Below, one piece after another: positions 17,424-26,766 of a stretch of DNA of 64,000 bases; within the stretch, counting starts at the first letter, position 1; each line of letters starts with the position of its first letter. The DNA comes from Geomonas oryzae (GTDB taxonomy: Bacteria; Desulfobacterota; Desulfuromonadia; Geobacterales; Geobacteraceae): assembly GCF_004117875.1 (NCBI RefSeq), contig NZ_RAHW01000004.1, positions 62,001 to 126,000 of the forward strand. Direction: 5' to 3'. The translations under genes and the position numbers were made by a program. The notes beneath the pieces were generated by a model that did no database searches, was not told the origin of the DNA, and was given only the letters and a program-made list of their open reading frames with translations.

Positions 17424-17556
17424 GGGACGCAGGAGCGTCCCCAAGTTTCGTTCCCACGCTGGAGCGTAGGAACGATGGCTATGGGTAGTAATGCTGGGTA
17501 CAGATCGTTCCCATGCTCCAGCGTGGTACGCAAGCCGCGGACGCTCCAGCGTCCCT
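17424..17556. repeat. Pair of oppositely oriented REPs downstream of the RAYT gene
   Basis: A first copy in inverted orientation (about 17424-17475) contains GGGACGC AGGA GCGTCCC and CGTTCCCACGCTGGAGCGTAGGAACG-type hairpins. A second copy in direct orientation (about 17503-17556) repeats the upstream REP with one arm decayed (GTGGTACG for GTGGGAACG). Together with 16804-16853 this gives a BIME-like arrangement around the gene. Confidence 0.88.
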
Positions 17557-17578
17557 CAACTTACTAGCGTTTAAGGAC

Positions 17579-17626
17579 CTCAACGCTGCATGAGGTTTTC
17601 TTCGCGCTCCGCGTCTTTGCGTTGAG
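17579..17626. repeat. 9-mer repeat element with inverted ends before murJ
   Basis: CTCAACGC (17579-17586) and GCGTTGAG (17619-17626) are perfect inverted ends around a block of 9-mers of the type TTCGCGCTC and CGCGTCTTT. The same 9-mer type occurs inside the kinase gene at 59470-59505. Confidence 0.6.
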
Positions 17627-17656
17627 TCTTGAAGTTTTTGATTTTTTGGAGGGATT

Positions 17657-19225
17657 TTGTCTGAAAAGAAGAACATAGCCCGCGCCGCCGGCGTTTTGGG
17701 CGCCGCCACCATGCTGTCCCGCATCATGGGGATGATTCGCGACATGGTGGTCTCCCGCTTGTTCGGCGCAGGCCTCTACACCGACGCCTTCTTCGCCGCG
17801 TTCCAGATCCCCAACATGCTGCGCCGCTTCTTCGCGGAAGGTGCACTCACCTCGGCCTTCGTCCCCACCTTCTCTGAATGGCATACCACCAAAGGTGAGG
17901 AGGAGACCCGGGCGCTCGCGAACGTCTGCTTCACCGCGCTCACCATCGTGATGGCGGCCGTCACCATTCTCGGCATCATCTTCTCGCCGCAGATCGTGCA
18001 CCTGATGTTCCCCGGTTTCTCCGGGAACCCCGAGAAACTCTCGGTCACCATCCTGCTGAACCGCCTCATGTTCCCGTACATCTTCTTCGTGAGCCTGGTG
18101 GCGCTCTGCATGGGGATACTGAACACGCTGCGCCACTTCTTCACCCCGGCCATCTCCACGGTTTTCCTGAACATCTCGATGATCCTCTCGGCCCTGTTGC
18201 TGCACGACCGCTTCCGGGTCCCGATCGTGGCGCTTGCCGTCGGCGTCCTCATCGGAGGGGTTTTGCAGCTTGCGCTGCAACTCCCCGTGCTCTACCGGAT
18301 GGGGTTCCCGATCCGCCCGAACTTCAACCTGAACCACCCCGCGTTGAAACGGATCACGCTCCTCATGGGGCCGTCGGTCTTCGGCGTCGGCGTCTACTAC
18401 CTCAACATCACCGTCGGCTCCATCCTCGCGTCGCTGCTCCCGGAGGGTAGCGTCTCCTACCTTTACTACGCCCAGCGGCTTTTCGAGTTCCCCCAAGGGA
18501 TCTTCACGGTATCGGTGGCCCAGGCGGTGCTCCCCTCGATGAGCCGGCAGGCTGCGGTGGGGGACATGGACGCCCTCAAGGAGTCCTTGAACTACGGGGT
18601 GAGGCTCACCCTCTTCATCACCATCCCGGCCATGGTCGGGCTCATGTTCTGCGCCACCCCCATCTTCTCGCTCCTCTTCATGGGCGGGGCCTTCGACTAC
18701 GCCAAGGCGCAAAAGTGCGGCGTCGCCCTCTTGTACTACTCGATCGGCCTTACCTTCGTCGCCCTCGTGCGTGTGCTGGTTCCCGCCTTCTACGCACTGA
18801 AGGACACGAAGACGCCGGTCACCACCGCCTTCATCGCCTTCCTGCTCAACCTCCTCTTCAGCCTGCTCCTGATGGGGCCCATGCTGCACGGCGGCCTGGC
18901 GCTCGCCTCGTCCCTCTCGGCGCTCGGCAACATGCTGCTGCTCCTTTGGTTTTTAAGGAAAAAGATCGGGCGCTTCGGGGGTAGGGCGATCACCGTGTCC
19001 GCCGTGAAGGGTATCGTCGCTTCGGTGCCGATGGCCGTCGCGGTTTACTGGATCATGGGGCTCATCGACTGGTCCACTGCCGGCAGGCGCCTGCTCAAGG
19101 GGGGCGTGCTCGGGGGAGGGGTACTGGCGGGGATCGTCGTTTTTCTTGCCGCCTCTCACCTCTTGCGCTGCGACGAGGCGCGGGACGTGGTCGCCCTGGT
19201 GAGGAAAAAGCTGCTCAGAAGATAG
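17657..19225 (+). CDS. murJ: Lipid II flippase MurJ
   Basis: This 522-residue polytopic membrane protein of the MOP superfamily (14 helices) flips lipid II across the inner membrane for peptidoglycan synthesis. The N-terminal segment AATMLSRIMGMIRD and the following FFAAFQIPNMLRRFFAEGA are characteristic, with the conserved Arg residues of the central cavity visible. The start appears to be a TTG at 17657 with GGAGGG only 3 nt upstream, an unusual start and spacing. No ATG occurs until residue 18, inside helix 1. It is preceded by REP and 9-mer repeat DNA. Confidence 0.93.
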   Translation: MSEKKNIARAAGVLGAATMLSRIMGMIRDMVVSRLFGAGLYTDAFFAAFQIPNMLRRFFAEGALTSAFVPTFSEWHTTKGEEETRALANVCFTALTIVMAAVTILGIIFSPQIVHLMFPGFSGNPEKLSVTILLNRLMFPYIFFVSLVALCMGILNTLRHFFTPAISTVFLNISMILSALLLHDRFRVPIVALAVGVLIGGVLQLALQLPVLYRMGFPIRPNFNLNHPALKRITLLMGPSVFGVGVYYLNITVGSILASLLPEGSVSYLYYAQRLFEFPQGIFTVSVAQAVLPSMSRQAAVGDMDALKESLNYGVRLTLFITIPAMVGLMFCATPIFSLLFMGGAFDYAKAQKCGVALLYYSIGLTFVALVRVLVPAFYALKDTKTPVTTAFIAFLLNLLFSLLLMGPMLHGGLALASSLSALGNMLLLLWFLRKKIGRFGGRAITVSAVKGIVASVPMAVAVYWIMGLIDWSTAGRRLLKGGVLGGGVLAGIVVFLAASHLLRCDEARDVVALVRKKLLRR

Positions 19226-19360
19226 GCAGTGTCACGGCAGGACCCGGACGCGCAGGAACGTGCAGATTACGCTGGAAAGAAAGGGGGGCGAAATGGTATC
19301 GTCACCCTTGTTCTTTGTGGCATGTCACGGATCTTGCGCGTTTTTTTATGGAGTCGAACT

Positions 19361-19912
19361 ATGAAACAGGAAGCAGCAGCCACCGCCTGGAGCATTTACG
19401 AGAGCGCCGCCGGTTTCGGCCTTGTCGCGGCAAGCACACAGGGGCTTTTGGCCCATCATCTTCCCTACGGCCTGAGGACTCGCGCCGATGCGCTTGAAGC
19501 CGCCTCGATGTCCCATCCGCTGGCGCAGGAGGGGAGCGATCTGACCCGCGCAGCGGCCGCGCTCCTTGAACGTTACTTCCGCGGCGAGCGGGTCGATTTC
19601 GGCCTTCCCCTGGACCTGACCGGCTTCACCCCCTTCCAGCAGGAGGTCTACCGGGTGGTCGCCGCGATACCGTACGCAACGGTGCAAAGCTACGGCGAGG
19701 TGGCCGGTGCCTGCGGGACACCCAAGGGGGCGCGGGCCATCGGCGGCGCCATGGCGAGGAACCGGCTGCCGATCATCATCCCCTGCCATCGCGTGGTCGG
19801 GGCGAGCGGGGTCATGACCGGGTTCACCGCCCCGGGGGGGATCGATTCCAAGCGGGATCTTCTCATGATGGAAGGGGTGAATGTCGCGGCGGGAGGGGGC
19901 GTGATTCGGTAG
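19361..19912 (+). CDS. ogt: Methylated-DNA--protein-cysteine methyltransferase
   Basis: This 183-residue O6-alkylguanine-DNA alkyltransferase transfers alkyl groups from O6-alkylguanine to its own Cys142 in the motif PCHRVVG. The helix-turn-helix region YGEVAGACGTPKGARAIGGAMARN precedes the active site. I chose the ATG at 19361. The frame is open from 19229, but the extra 44 residues do not match the family. The gene is convergent with mazG, with the DnaA-box cluster lying between their 3' ends. Confidence 0.93.
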   Translation: MKQEAAATAWSIYESAAGFGLVAASTQGLLAHHLPYGLRTRADALEAASMSHPLAQEGSDLTRAAAALLERYFRGERVDFGLPLDLTGFTPFQQEVYRVVAAIPYATVQSYGEVAGACGTPKGARAIGGAMARNRLPIIIPCHRVVGASGVMTGFTAPGGIDSKRDLLMMEGVNVAAGGGVIR

Positions 19913-20179
19913 AATTCCTACACTTATGCACAGGATTTCCACTACGGCTTTAAGCCTAATTAGGTTGGATTAATTTTATTGGGGGTGATAATCCTCAAAT
20001 GTATACAAAAATTTGTAAGTAGCTGTTTTTTCGTTCGAATATCAGCGTGGCCAATATTTATGCAGAACGCGGAAAGTGCTTAAAAGGCGTAGGTTTCTAA
20101 AATTGTCAACACCGTTATCCACACCTTTTCCACAAAATGTGTGGATAATTCTCTGGTCCTCCAAAAACATTAACTAGAT
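19913..20179. other. AT-rich convergent gap with DnaA-box cluster
   Basis: Three perfect TTATNCACA boxes are present: 19924-19932 (TTATGCACA, plus), 20115-20123 (TTATCCACA, plus) and 20140-20148 (TTATCCACA on minus). Two one-mismatch boxes occur at 20058-20066 and 20126-20134. The gap is clearly more AT-rich than the flanking genes and contains stretches such as TTAATTTTATT. It lies between the 3' ends of ogt and mazG, so it is not an obvious promoter region. Possible roles are a replication origin, a DnaA-titration site or a DnaA-reactivating site. Flanking genes converge on it, which is not the usual pattern around an origin. Confidence 0.7.
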
Positions 20180-20974
20180 TCAACGTTTCTCCATTTTCTT
20201 GGCTTCTTCCCAGAGCTTGTCCATCTCCTCTAGGCTCGTGTCCTGCAGTCGTTCCCCCCTGCCGTGCAGGGTGTCCTCGATGTGGCTGAAGCGCCGGGTG
20301 AAACGCTGGATGGTCTTCCTCAGCGCTTCCTCCGGGTCGATGGCGAGGAACCTCCCCAGGTTCACGATGGCGAAAAGGAGGTCGCCCAGCTCCGATTCCA
20401 TCTCCTGCTGATCCCCGGCCGCCATCGCCTCCTGAAATTCGTGCAGCTCCTCCATTACCTTGGCGAAGACCTGGTCCGTGTGCTCCCAGTCGAAGCCGAC
20501 CCGCGCCGCCTTCTCCGTTATCTTCTGCGCCTTCATGAGCGCAGGAAGGTGCGGCGGGATGCCGGAAAGGGCCGATTTCCGCTCGTCTCCCTTTTCTCCC
20601 TTCTTGATCTTCTCCCAGTTCTCCACCTGTGCCGCGCTGCTTTCGATCACCTGGTCACCGAAGACGTGGGGGTGGCGGCGCACCAGCTTCTCGTTGATGG
20701 CGTCGAGCACCTCGTCCATGGTGAAGGCGTCGCGCTCCTCGGCGACCGCCGCATGAAAGACCGGCTGCAGGATCAGATCCCCCAGTTCCTCCTTCAAAAG
20801 CGCATCGTCCTTGGCGTCGATCGCCTCGAGCACCTCGTAGGACTCCTCCAGGAGGTAGCGCTTGAGGGAATCGTGGGTCTGTTCGGCGTCCCAGGGGCAT
20901 CCCCCCGGTGCACGCAACTTGCGCATGATGTGCATGAGTCGGTCGAAGCGGTTCTGTGTGGTTTCGGTGGACAT
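20180..20974 (-). CDS. mazG: Nucleoside triphosphate pyrophosphohydrolase MazG
   Basis: This 264-residue all-alpha NTP pyrophosphohydrolase hydrolyses NTPs to NMP and pyrophosphate (house-cleaning or ppGpp-related). It has two MazG repeats. The first has the metal-binding EESYEVLEAI...EELGDLIL pattern (about residues 43-75), and the second has EELHEFQEA...ESELGDLLF (about 183-213). The N terminus RLRAPGGCPWD-like segment (LRAPGGCPWDAEQTHDSL) is the family signature. The start at 20974 has GGAG about 9 nt upstream. Upstream lies a G-tract-rich repeat, and the 3' end borders the DnaA-box cluster. Confidence 0.95.
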   Translation of the reverse strand: MSTETTQNRFDRLMHIMRKLRAPGGCPWDAEQTHDSLKRYLLEESYEVLEAIDAKDDALLKEELGDLILQPVFHAAVAEERDAFTMDEVLDAINEKLVRRHPHVFGDQVIESSAAQVENWEKIKKGEKGDERKSALSGIPPHLPALMKAQKITEKAARVGFDWEHTDQVFAKVMEELHEFQEAMAAGDQQEMESELGDLLFAIVNLGRFLAIDPEEALRKTIQRFTRRFSHIEDTLHGRGERLQDTSLEEMDKLWEEAKKMEKR

Positions 20975-21006
20975 GGGTGGTTCTCCGGAAAGATCTCCCT
21001 CCCCCG

Positions 21007-21102
21007 GAGGGGGAGGGGCAGGGGAGGGGGAGGGGGCTTGTATGCCGGTGACAACGGAGTCCCCCCTCCCGACCTCCCCCCTCCAGGGGGAGGAGCGAAG
21101 CG
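21007..21102. repeat. G-tract and C-tract inverted element between mazG and a cytochrome gene
   Basis: On the plus strand, 21007-21037 has five runs of four or five G separated by one or two bases, a strong G-quadruplex pattern. 21060-21084 has matching C runs, and GGGGGAGG follows at 21085-21092. The two blocks can pair as an imperfect inverted repeat. It lies in the leader of mazG, on the template side. Confidence 0.75.
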
Positions 21103-21117
21103 AGAGAGGGGCTGGAG

Positions 21118-21465
21118 TTACTTGAGCCCGCTCAGGTAGTCGACAAGCGAGTCGATCTGCTTTTTCGAGAAGGTGTCGTAGGGGGGCATGGCGGTGCCGG
21201 GATAGACCTTTGCCGGCTCACGGATCACCCGTTCCAGGAAGCGACGGTCGCGCGCGCTTCCCACGTGGCTTAGTTCGGGGCCGACCGCTCCCCCCTTGTC
21301 GCGCACCACGTGGCAGTCCCGGCAGCGCTCGTTGAAGAGTTCCTCCCCGTAAAGTTCCATCTGCGCCGGGGACTTCTTCTGCTGCGGAGCCTGAGTCTCC
21401 TCGTGCCTGGAACAACCGGCGGCAAGTGTGGTCGCCATAACCGCTGCGAGTAGGCACCTCTTCAT
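21118..21465 (-). CDS. Monohaem c-type cytochrome lipoprotein
   Basis: This 115-residue class I cytochrome c has a lipoprotein signal peptide with a lipobox ending at Cys18 (TLAAGC), a haem site CRDCH (C48, C51, H52) and a likely axial Met93 in YPGTAMPPY, followed by the usual C-terminal helix IDSLVDYLSGLK. It is anchored in a membrane facing the periplasm and carries single electrons. It starts 9 nt after the tgt stop, so it is probably cotranscribed with tgt, although no functional link is known. Confidence 0.9.
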   Translation of the reverse strand: MKRCLLAAVMATTLAAGCSRHEETQAPQQKKSPAQMELYGEELFNERCRDCHVVRDKGGAVGPELSHVGSARDRRFLERVIREPAKVYPGTAMPPYDTFSKKQIDSLVDYLSGLK

Positions 21466-21474
21466 GGCGGCCTC

Positions 21475-22581
21475 CTATTTACCCTTCATGTAGGCGGCGA
21501 GGAACTGCTGCTTGTACTCGACGAAGCGGTCTTCCTCGATCGCGGTCCGGATCTCGGACATCATGTTCAGGTAGAAGTGCACGTTGTGGATGCTCGCAAG
21601 GATCGCCGAGAGCACCTCGTTCGAGGTGAACAGGTGGTGCAGGTAGGCCCTCGTGAAGTTGCGGCAGGTGTAGCAGGTGCAATTCGGCTCGACCGGGTAG
21701 AAGTCGCGCCGGTAGTTCTTGTTGGTGAGCCTGATGCGGCCGCGGTTGGTGAAGAGGGTTGCGCTCCTCGCGTAGCGGGTCGGGATGACGCAGTCGAACA
21801 TGTCCACGCCGCGCTCGACACTCTCGAGGATGTCCTCGGGAAGCCCCACGCCCATGAGGTAGCGCGGCTTGTCCTCGGGGAGATGCGGCGCCGTATAACC
21901 CACCACCTGCTTCAGGAGTTCCAGCCCCTCGCCGACGGAGACACCGCCTATGGCGTAACCGGGGAAGTCCATCTTCACGAGTTCCTTGGCACAGCGCTTT
22001 CTGAGGTCCTCGAAGACGCTTCCCTGCACGATGCCGAAGAGGTACTGGTTTTCACGCTTGTGCGCGTCACGGCACTGCTTCGCCCAGCGGATGGTCTTCT
22101 CGGTCGAGCGCTCGGCGTATCCCTTGTCGCAGGGGTAGGGGATGCACTCGTCGAAGTTCATGATGATGTCGGCGCCGAGCGCCTCCTGGATTGCGACCGC
22201 CTTTGCGGGGTCGAGGAAGATCTCCTCGCCGGTGTCCTCGTGGCGGAAGAAGACCCCTTCCTCGGTGATCCTCTTCTTCGGCAGGGAGAAGACCTGGAAC
22301 CCGCCGGAGTCGGTGAGGATCGGGCCGTCCCAGCACATGAACTTGTGCAGCCCGCCCGCCTTCTCCACCAGGGCCTCGCCCGGGTGCAGGTGCAGGTGGT
22401 AGGTGTTGGACAGGATGATCTGGGCGCCGGTCTCTTTGACCTGGGCGGGCGTCATCGCTTTCATGGCGGCGTGGGTTGCCACCGGCATGAATATAGGAGT
22501 CTGGATCTCGCCGTGTGCGGTTTTTACTACGCCCCGGCGTGCGGCGGACCTTTTGTCTTTCTTCAGTAGTTTGTAAATCAT
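21475..22581 (-). CDS. tgt: tRNA-guanine transglycosylase
   Basis: This 368-residue enzyme exchanges guanine-34 for preQ1 in tRNAs with GUN anticodons, the key step of queuosine synthesis. The N-terminal Asp of LTDSGGFQVFSL is the general acid/base, and the nucleophilic Asp is in DMFDCVIPTRYARSA-type sequence near residue 264. The C-terminal zinc site is CTCYTC with a downstream His in RAYLHHL. The length is typical of bacterial Tgt. queA, yajC and secDF, common neighbours, are not adjacent here. A cytochrome lipoprotein gene follows in the same direction. Confidence 0.97.
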   Translation of the reverse strand: MIYKLLKKDKRSAARRGVVKTAHGEIQTPIFMPVATHAAMKAMTPAQVKETGAQIILSNTYHLHLHPGEALVEKAGGLHKFMCWDGPILTDSGGFQVFSLPKKRITEEGVFFRHEDTGEEIFLDPAKAVAIQEALGADIIMNFDECIPYPCDKGYAERSTEKTIRWAKQCRDAHKRENQYLFGIVQGSVFEDLRKRCAKELVKMDFPGYAIGGVSVGEGLELLKQVVGYTAPHLPEDKPRYLMGVGLPEDILESVERGVDMFDCVIPTRYARSATLFTNRGRIRLTNKNYRRDFYPVEPNCTCYTCRNFTRAYLHHLFTSNEVLSAILASIHNVHFYLNMMSEIRTAIEEDRFVEYKQQFLAAYMKGK

Positions 22582-22717
22582 GAACCTTCCATTGCTTCTC
22601 GTGTTTTACTGCGAACCGTTATCCTAATTAGCAGAGAGGGTTGTAAAAAGCAACAGCAACGCCGCGTAAGCGGTATTTCAAAACAGGGTTAGTGAGATTT
22701 AGAGGGGGCTAACTTGC

Positions 22718-22745
22718 TTGAACCATTAATTGTATGCTGTATACA
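22718..22745 (+). promoter_or_regulatory. Predicted promoter for frdCAB
   Basis: TTGAAC (22718-22723) and TATACA (22740-22745) are separated by 16 bp. The leader to frdC is about 270 nt and contains a small ORF (22865). A second possible -10 (TATAGAT) is near 22814, without a good -35. Confidence 0.4.
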
Positions 22746-22864
22746 AAAAACTGTTGCATTTTCGTATAACGGCATTTAATATGCGCGTCTATCAACCCGC
22801 CGATTTTTGTGCTATAGATACCATCCGCAGATGCTCATGTGAATTTAATAAAAGGAGAAAAGCT

Positions 22865-22987
22865 ATGCAGACACTGATCCCGTGGCGAGGTCCTCCATCC
22901 CCTGAAGCGGAAGCCGCGAGTCCGCCCCGTTATCGGGTATTCGGGACTTGTACTCCTCCGGTGTACGCAAGCATTTCCACCATCTGA
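22865..22987 (+). CDS. Possible 40-residue leader peptide before frdC
   Basis: An ATG with a strong AAAAGGAG ribosome binding site starts a 40-residue ORF ending 33 nt before frdC. The peptide is Pro-rich (eight Pro, including WRGPPSP and ASPPRY) and contains one Cys, with no signal peptide or known domain. I do not recognise it. It could be a regulatory leader for frdCAB, a small functional protein, or a chance ORF with a fortuitous ribosome binding site. The strength of the site is the only positive evidence. Confidence 0.35.
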   Translation: MQTLIPWRGPPSPEAEAASPPRYRVFGTCTPPVYASISTI

Positions 22988-23020
22988 TTCAAATAGAAAA
23001 AAGGCAAAGGGACAAAAAAC

Positions 23021-23686
23021 ATGCGAATCTTAACTAGCTCTGTGGGAAGAAAGATCCTGATGTCCATCACGGGTCAGCTCCTGATCCTCTTCATCCTGAT
23101 CCACCTGATCGGAAACTCCACCATCTTCTTCGGCCCCAACGGCATCAACGCCTATGCTGAGCACCTGCATAGCCTGCCGCCGCTCGTATGGGCCTTCCGC
23201 CTCTTCATGGGCGCAGCCATCGCCGTTCACATCTGCTACGGCGTCATGCTGACCCTGGAGAACAAGGCCGCCAACCCCGGCGCCTACGCGGTGAAGAAAA
23301 ACCTCAAGGCGAGCTTCGCCTCCGAGAACATGATCTGGACCGGTCTGCTCGTGCTGGCCTTCATCGTGTACCACCTGCTTCAGTTCACCGTCCATGGCAC
23401 CCCCGACGTCGTCGTCGGTCTCGACTCCGCCAACCGTCCGGACGTCTTCAGGATGGTGGTCACCAGCTTCGGCAACGGCCTCATCGCCCTGGCCTACGTC
23501 TTCGCGATGATCATGCTGTTCCTCCACCTTTCCCACGGCATCCCGAGCTTCCTGCAGACCATGGGTTGGAACAACGAGAAGACCATCCCGGCCTTCGGTA
23601 CCGGCGGCAAGGTGATCTCCGCCGTTCTCATGCTCGCATACATCTCGATTCCTGCCGTCATCCTGGCTGGCTTATTGAAACTTTAG
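23021..23686 (+). CDS. frdC: Fumarate reductase/succinate dehydrogenase cytochrome b subunit
   Basis: This 221-residue membrane anchor has five predicted helices that bind two haems b and the menaquinone pool, as in the Wolinella-type enzyme. His residues for haem ligation appear in the first helix (LIHLIGN) and in HICYGVM, VYHLLQF and FLHLSHG. In Geobacter the FrdCAB enzyme is known to work both as fumarate reductase and as succinate dehydrogenase in the TCA cycle. frdA follows after 9 nt. Confidence 0.93.
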   Translation: MRILTSSVGRKILMSITGQLLILFILIHLIGNSTIFFGPNGINAYAEHLHSLPPLVWAFRLFMGAAIAVHICYGVMLTLENKAANPGAYAVKKNLKASFASENMIWTGLLVLAFIVYHLLQFTVHGTPDVVVGLDSANRPDVFRMVVTSFGNGLIALAYVFAMIMLFLHLSHGIPSFLQTMGWNNEKTIPAFGTGGKVISAVLMLAYISIPAVILAGLLKL

Positions 23687-23695
23687 GGGGTTCAA

Positions 23696-25608
<1,913 letters not shown>

Positions 25609-25609
<1 letters not shown>

Positions 25610-26349
25610 TGAACCTCACACTACACGTATGGCGCCAAAGTGGCCCCAATCAGCCGGGCAAGCTCGAGCAGTACGATGCCAAAAACGTAAGCCCGGATCA
25701 GTCCTTTCTGGAGATGCTTGACGAAGTGAACGAGGAGCTGATCAAGGAAGGCAAGGATCCGATCGTGTTCGACCACGACTGCCGCGAGGGTATCTGCGGC
25801 ATGTGCTCCCAGGTCATCAACGGCGTGCCGCACGGCGGCCAGGAGCGGACCACCGTCTGCCAGCTGCACATGAGGAACTTCAACGACGGCGATACCATCT
25901 ACATCGAGCCGTGGCGCGCTCTTGCCTTCCCGATCGTGAAGGACCTGATCGTCGACAGGAGTGGTCTTGAGAAGATCATGCAGGCGGGTGGTTACACCTC
26001 CTGCCACACCGGCGGTGTCGCCGACGGCAACGCCATCCTCGTCCCGAAGGTGGATGCCGACTACGCAATGGACGCCGCCGAGTGCATCGGCTGCGGTGCT
26101 TGCGTCGCGGCATGCCCGAACGGCTCCGCGATGCTCTACACCTCCGCCAAGGTGGCGCAGCTTGCCGCCCTGCCGCAGGGCAAGGCTGAGGCTGCACAGC
26201 GCGTCTGTGCCATGACCGACGCGATGCAGGAAGCAGGCTTTGGCAACTGCTCGAACCACTACGAGTGCCAGGCCGCGTGCCCTAAAGGGATCAACGTCAA
26301 GTTCATCGCAAGGCTGAACCGCGAGTACCAGAAGTCGCTGTTCAAGTAA
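25609..26349 (+). CDS. frdB: Fumarate reductase/succinate dehydrogenase iron-sulfur subunit
   Basis: This 246-residue subunit passes electrons between FAD and haem b through three clusters. The [2Fe-2S] ligands are in CREGICGMC with a fourth Cys downstream (TTVCQLH). The [4Fe-4S] and [3Fe-4S] ligands are in [12 protein letters not shown] and [14 protein letters not shown]. All expected cysteines are present. Its ATG overlaps the frdA stop, which implies translational coupling. A strong terminator follows. Confidence 0.96.
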
Positions 26350-26373
26350 CAAGCAGCATACGCAGCAAACAAG

Positions 26374-26402
26374 GGGCGGAAGGGAAACCTTCCGCCCTTT
26401 TC
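26374..26402 (+). terminator. Intrinsic terminator of frdCAB
   Basis: GGGCGGAAGG (26374-26383) and CCTTCCGCCC (26388-26397) form a perfect 10-bp stem with a 4-nt GAAA loop, followed by TTTTC. Confidence 0.92.
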
Positions 26403-26628
26403 GTTCGTGCGTCCGGCAAGGCGCGTGGTGCGCAAGCACCATCGAACCAGCTGTGGCGACGGGTTCCTATGGATATAAAGATAGGATTTCAGGGAAGTCC
26501 CCTCGCTCTCCCACGCTCTCTCGCTATCCCCCTCGCTATCCTCTCGCTCCATTCTCTCGCTTCCTTCTATATCGGATGATATAGAGGGGGTCTACCGTCT
26601 GGTATAGATAAATGTATCTGTCGAATAA
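26403..26628. other. Gene-free stretch with pyrimidine-rich repeats and short palindromes
   Basis: No gene is seen. At 26496-26565 the plus strand is almost pure C/T and built on loose repeats of CTCGCTATCC or CTCGCTCC. Three short palindromes with 4-nt centres follow: CTATATC-GGAT-GATATAG (26567-26584), TACC-GTCT-GGTA (26593-26604) and AGATA-AATG-TATCT (26606-26619). They lie just upstream of the predicted promoter of the next gene and could be operator sites. Confidence 0.5.
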
Positions 26629-26657
26629 TTGTGCTTAATTTTGCTTTGTTGTAGAAA
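26629..26657 (+). promoter_or_regulatory. Weak predicted promoter for the HYR-domain gene
   Basis: TTGTGC (26629-26634) and TAGAAA (26652-26657) are separated by 17 bp. The ATG of the gene is 109 nt downstream. Confidence 0.3.
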
Positions 26658-26766
26658 TAAAAACGCACAACCAGATACCGAACCTGACATCCGCATTAGT
26701 TTACCGATAAAACTTTACATTACCGTTTCGCGAAGGGGATTCAATATCTCATCGAAGGAGGGGAAA

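Noticed and set aside
19913-20179. A confident oriC call
   Set aside because: Box density fits, but dnaA/dnaN are absent and gene directions converge on the site. Without whole-chromosome skew it remains a candidate only.
26403-26490. Possible riboswitch after frdCAB (c-di-GMP type considered)
   Set aside because: The conserved GEMM segments (CGCA-GGGCAAACC and GGGACGCAAAGCC) are absent.
26620-26650. Sigma-54 promoter (TTGTGC...TTGCTT) before the HYR gene
   Set aside because: The spacing and the GG/GC dinucleotides do not match the consensus.
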